Source of the DNA: Gilliamella sp. wkB112
GTDB taxonomy: Bacteria; Pseudomonadota; Gammaproteobacteria; Enterobacterales; Orbaceae
DNA: 42,882 nt
Direction: 5' to 3'
NCBI RefSeq assembly: GCF_001690685.1
Contig: NZ_LZGL01000019.1
Coordinates: 1-42,882 of the forward strand
The notes beneath the pieces were generated by a model, which saw only the letters and a program-made list of their open reading frames with translations, had not been told where the DNA came from and ran no database searches. The translations under genes were made by a program, and so were the position numbers. This document shows positions 39,521 to 42,882 of the stretch, piece after piece; within the stretch, counting starts at the first letter, position 1; every line of letters starts with the position of its first letter.

Positions 39521-41623
39521 ATGGCTCGTACAACTCCTATAGCACGCTACCGCAATATCGGTATCAGTGCTCATATTGACGCAGGTAAAACAACTACGAC
39601 CGAACGTATTTTGTTTTACACTGGTGTAAGTCACAAAATTGGTGAAGTTCATGATGGCGCAGCTACCATGGACTGGATGGAACAAGAACAAGAACGTGGT
39701 ATTACTATCACTTCTGCTGCAACAACTGCTTTCTGGTCAGGTATGGGACAACAATTTGAACCACACCGAATCAATATTATTGACACCCCAGGACACGTTG
39801 ACTTTACTATCGAAGTAGAACGTTCTATGCGTGTTCTTGATGGTGCAGTTATGGTTTACTGTGCGGTTGGTGGTGTGCAACCTCAATCTGAAACAGTATG
39901 GCGTCAAGCAAACAAATATAAAGTTCCACGTATCGCATTCGTAAACAAAATGGACCGTATGGGAGCTAACTTCTTACGTGTTGTTGAACAAATCAAAACA
40001 CGTTTAGCGGCAACTCCAGTTCCATTAGTATTACCAATCGGTGCTGAAGAAGGTTTCACTGGTGTGGTTGATTTAATTAAACGTAAAGCAATTAACTGGA
40101 GTGACGCTGATCAAGGCGTAACCTTTACTTATGAAGATGTTCCTGCTGACATGGCTGCGCAAGTTGAAGAATGGCGTGCTAACTTAGTTGAAGCAGCAGC
40201 AGAAGCTAGCGAAGAGTTAATGGAAAAATACCTTGGTGGTGAAGAGTTAACTGAAGAAGAAATCAAAACAGCATTACGTGAACGCGTACTTGCTAACGAA
40301 ATCATCTTAGTAACTTGTGGTAGTGCCTTTAAAAACAAAGGTGTTCAATTCATGCTTGACGCAGTAATTGAATATTTACCGGCACCTACTGATGTTCCAG
40401 CAATTAAAGGTGAATTACCAAATGGCGAAGCAGCAGAACGTCATTCAAATGATGATGAACCATTCTCATCATTAGCGTTTAAAATTGCTACTGACCCATT
40501 TGTTGGTAACTTAACTTTCTTCCGTGTTTATTCTGGTGTGGTTAACTCTGGTGATACAGTTCTTAACTCAGTTAAAGATAAAAAAGAACGTTTTGGTCGT
40601 ATCGTACAGATGCACGCTAACAAACGTGAAGAAATTAAAGAAGTTCGCGCTGGTGACATTGCTGCAGCAATTGGTCTTAAAGATGTGACTACAGGTGATA
40701 CTCTTTGTGCTGAAAGTGCACCAATCATTCTTGAAAGAATGGAGTTCCCTGAACCAGTAATTTCTGTTGCAGTTGAACCAAAAACTAAAGCTGACCAAGA
40801 AAAAATGGGCCTTGCTTTAGGTCGACTAGCACAAGAAGACCCTTCATTCCGTGTTCATACTGATGAAGAATCTGGCCAAACAATTATTTCTGGTATGGGT
40901 GAACTACACTTAGAAATCATCGTTGACCGTATGAAACGTGAATTTAAAGTGGAAGCCAATGTTGGTAAACCACAAGTAGCTTACCGCGAAACAATTCGCA
41001 ATGAAGTGGAACAAGAAGGTAAATTTGTTCGTCAGTCTGGTGGTCGTGGTCAATATGGTCATGTATGGTTAAGAATCAAACCATTAGAAGCTGGTGGTGA
41101 AGGCTATAAATTCAACAACGAAATCGTTGGTGGTGTAGTACCTAAAGAATACATCCCTGCGGTTGATAAAGGTTGTCAGGAACAAATGAAAAATGGTGTT
41201 CTTGCTGGTTATCCGATTGTTGATGTTGAAGTCACTATCTATGATGGTTCATACCATGATGTTGACTCATCAGAAATGGCATTTAAAATTGCCGGTTCAA
41301 TGGCATTTAAAGATGGCTTCATGAAAGCTAAACCTGTGCTTTTAGAACCGATTATGAAAGTAGAAGTTGAAACACCAGAAGATTATATGGGTGACGTAAT
41401 CGGTGACTTAAACCGTCGTCGCGGTATGATTGAAGGTATGGAAGACACTGCAACTGGTAAAACAGTAAAAGCACAAGTGCCACTTTCAGAAATGTTTGGT
41501 TATGCGACAGACCTACGTTCACAAACTCAAGGTCGTGCTTCTTACTCTATGGAGTTCTTGAAGTACAATGAAGCACCAACAAATATTGCAACAGCAATTA
41601 TTGAAGCTCGTAAAGCAAAATAA
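39521..41623 (+). CDS. fusA: Elongation factor G
   Basis: EF-G drives translocation of tRNA and mRNA with GTP and helps recycle ribosomes. Its 700 residues begin [32 protein letters not shown]1 is AHIDAGKTT, switch I includes [13 protein letters not shown]3 is DTPGHVDF and G4 is NKMDRMG. Domains II-V follow in order to the C-terminus. GAGGA lies before the ATG. The rpsG-fusA gap is 108 nt. Confidence 0.99.
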   Translation: MARTTPIARYRNIGISAHIDAGKTTTTERILFYTGVSHKIGEVHDGAATMDWMEQEQERGITITSAATTAFWSGMGQQFEPHRINIIDTPGHVDFTIEVERSMRVLDGAVMVYCAVGGVQPQSETVWRQANKYKVPRIAFVNKMDRMGANFLRVVEQIKTRLAATPVPLVLPIGAEEGFTGVVDLIKRKAINWSDADQGVTFTYEDVPADMAAQVEEWRANLVEAAAEASEELMEKYLGGEELTEEEIKTALRERVLANEIILVTCGSAFKNKGVQFMLDAVIEYLPAPTDVPAIKGELPNGEAAERHSNDDEPFSSLAFKIATDPFVGNLTFFRVYSGVVNSGDTVLNSVKDKKERFGRIVQMHANKREEIKEVRAGDIAAAIGLKDVTTGDTLCAESAPIILERMEFPEPVISVAVEPKTKADQEKMGLALGRLAQEDPSFRVHTDEESGQTIISGMGELHLEIIVDRMKREFKVEANVGKPQVAYRETIRNEVEQEGKFVRQSGGRGQYGHVWLRIKPLEAGGEGYKFNNEIVGGVVPKEYIPAVDKGCQEQMKNGVLAGYPIVDVEVTIYDGSYHDVDSSEMAFKIAGSMAFKDGFMKAKPVLLEPIMKVEVETPEDYMGDVIGDLNRRRGMIEGMEDTATGKTVKAQVPLSEMFGYATDLRSQTQGRASYSMEFLKYNEAPTNIATAIIEARKAK

Positions 41624-41643
41624 TTTTTATATAAATAAAGTAA

Positions 41644-41671
41644 CACTTCCCTCATCGAAAAGAGGGAAGTG
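41644..41671 (+). terminator. Hairpin between fusA and tuf
   Basis: CACTTCCCTC (41644-41653) pairs perfectly with GAGGGAAGTG (41662-41671) across an 8-nt loop. No T-run follows, so it looks like an intercistronic processing or attenuating hairpin rather than a full terminator. Confidence 0.6.
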
Positions 41672-41680
41672 AGTTAATAA

Positions 41681-42877
<1,197 letters not shown>

Positions 42878-42882
42878 TTTAG

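Overview
The window is chromosomal DNA from an AT-rich gammaproteobacterium. Nearly every protein reads as a full-length relative of its Escherichia coli counterpart (GreA, RlmE, ParE, S12 and EF-Tu are especially close), and several gene orders match enteric bacteria. AT-rich intergenic regions, an enteric-like core and a xylose/xyloside cluster suit an Orbaceae-type gut symbiont such as Gilliamella; this is inference from gene content and memory, not a database match. The window begins inside a 16S rRNA gene and ends 5 bases after a tuf stop codon. Both are normally multicopy, so this is probably a whole assembly contig bounded by repeats.

Layout. 1-826: 5' end of a leftward 16S rRNA gene with its boxA leader and tandem P1/P2 rrn promoters. 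827-5051: gmhB (leftward), then the methionine importer metN-metI-metQ under a MetJ-type operator, then trmO. This is the E. coli rrnH-gmhB-metNIQ-trmO order without rcsF. 5311-8280: leftward hslO, hslR and a YicH-like AsmA protein. 8508-13038: greA, yhbY (opposite strand), rlmE, ftsH, folP, an enteric block that lacks glmM at its end. 13222-18679: leftward ubiA, then dmsD, dmsC, dmsB, dmsA (operon order dmsABCD), encoding an anaerobic S-/N-oxide reductase and its Tat chaperone. 18852-25298: parE, parC, djlA and trkH in tight array. 25441-28782: a TerC/CBS/CorC membrane protein and an adenine-permease-like NCS2 transporter. 29143-38017: a xylose and xyloside utilisation cluster, xylE-xylA-xylB, a GH43 beta-xylosidase with an MFS transporter, and xylR on the other strand, with three CRP-like sites. 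38466-42877: the str operon rpsL-rpsG-fusA-tuf with a clear sigma70 promoter and a conserved S7 operator.

How it works together. The carbohydrate cluster forms a complete route. XylE imports xylose, XylA and XylB convert it to xylulose 5-phosphate, and the MFS protein plus the cytosolic GH43 enzyme probably supply xylose from short xylosides. XylR and CRP probably control it. The Dms complex adds anaerobic respiration with quinols, and UbiA makes ubiquinone precursors.

I found no CRISPR array, prophage, insertion sequence, tRNA or defence island, and no convincing undescribed system. The points worth a second look are regulatory: the hairpin-rich gap after trmO, the leader of the TerC-family gene, the hairpins around the NCS2 gene, the xylA-xylB hairpin and the CRP-like sites.
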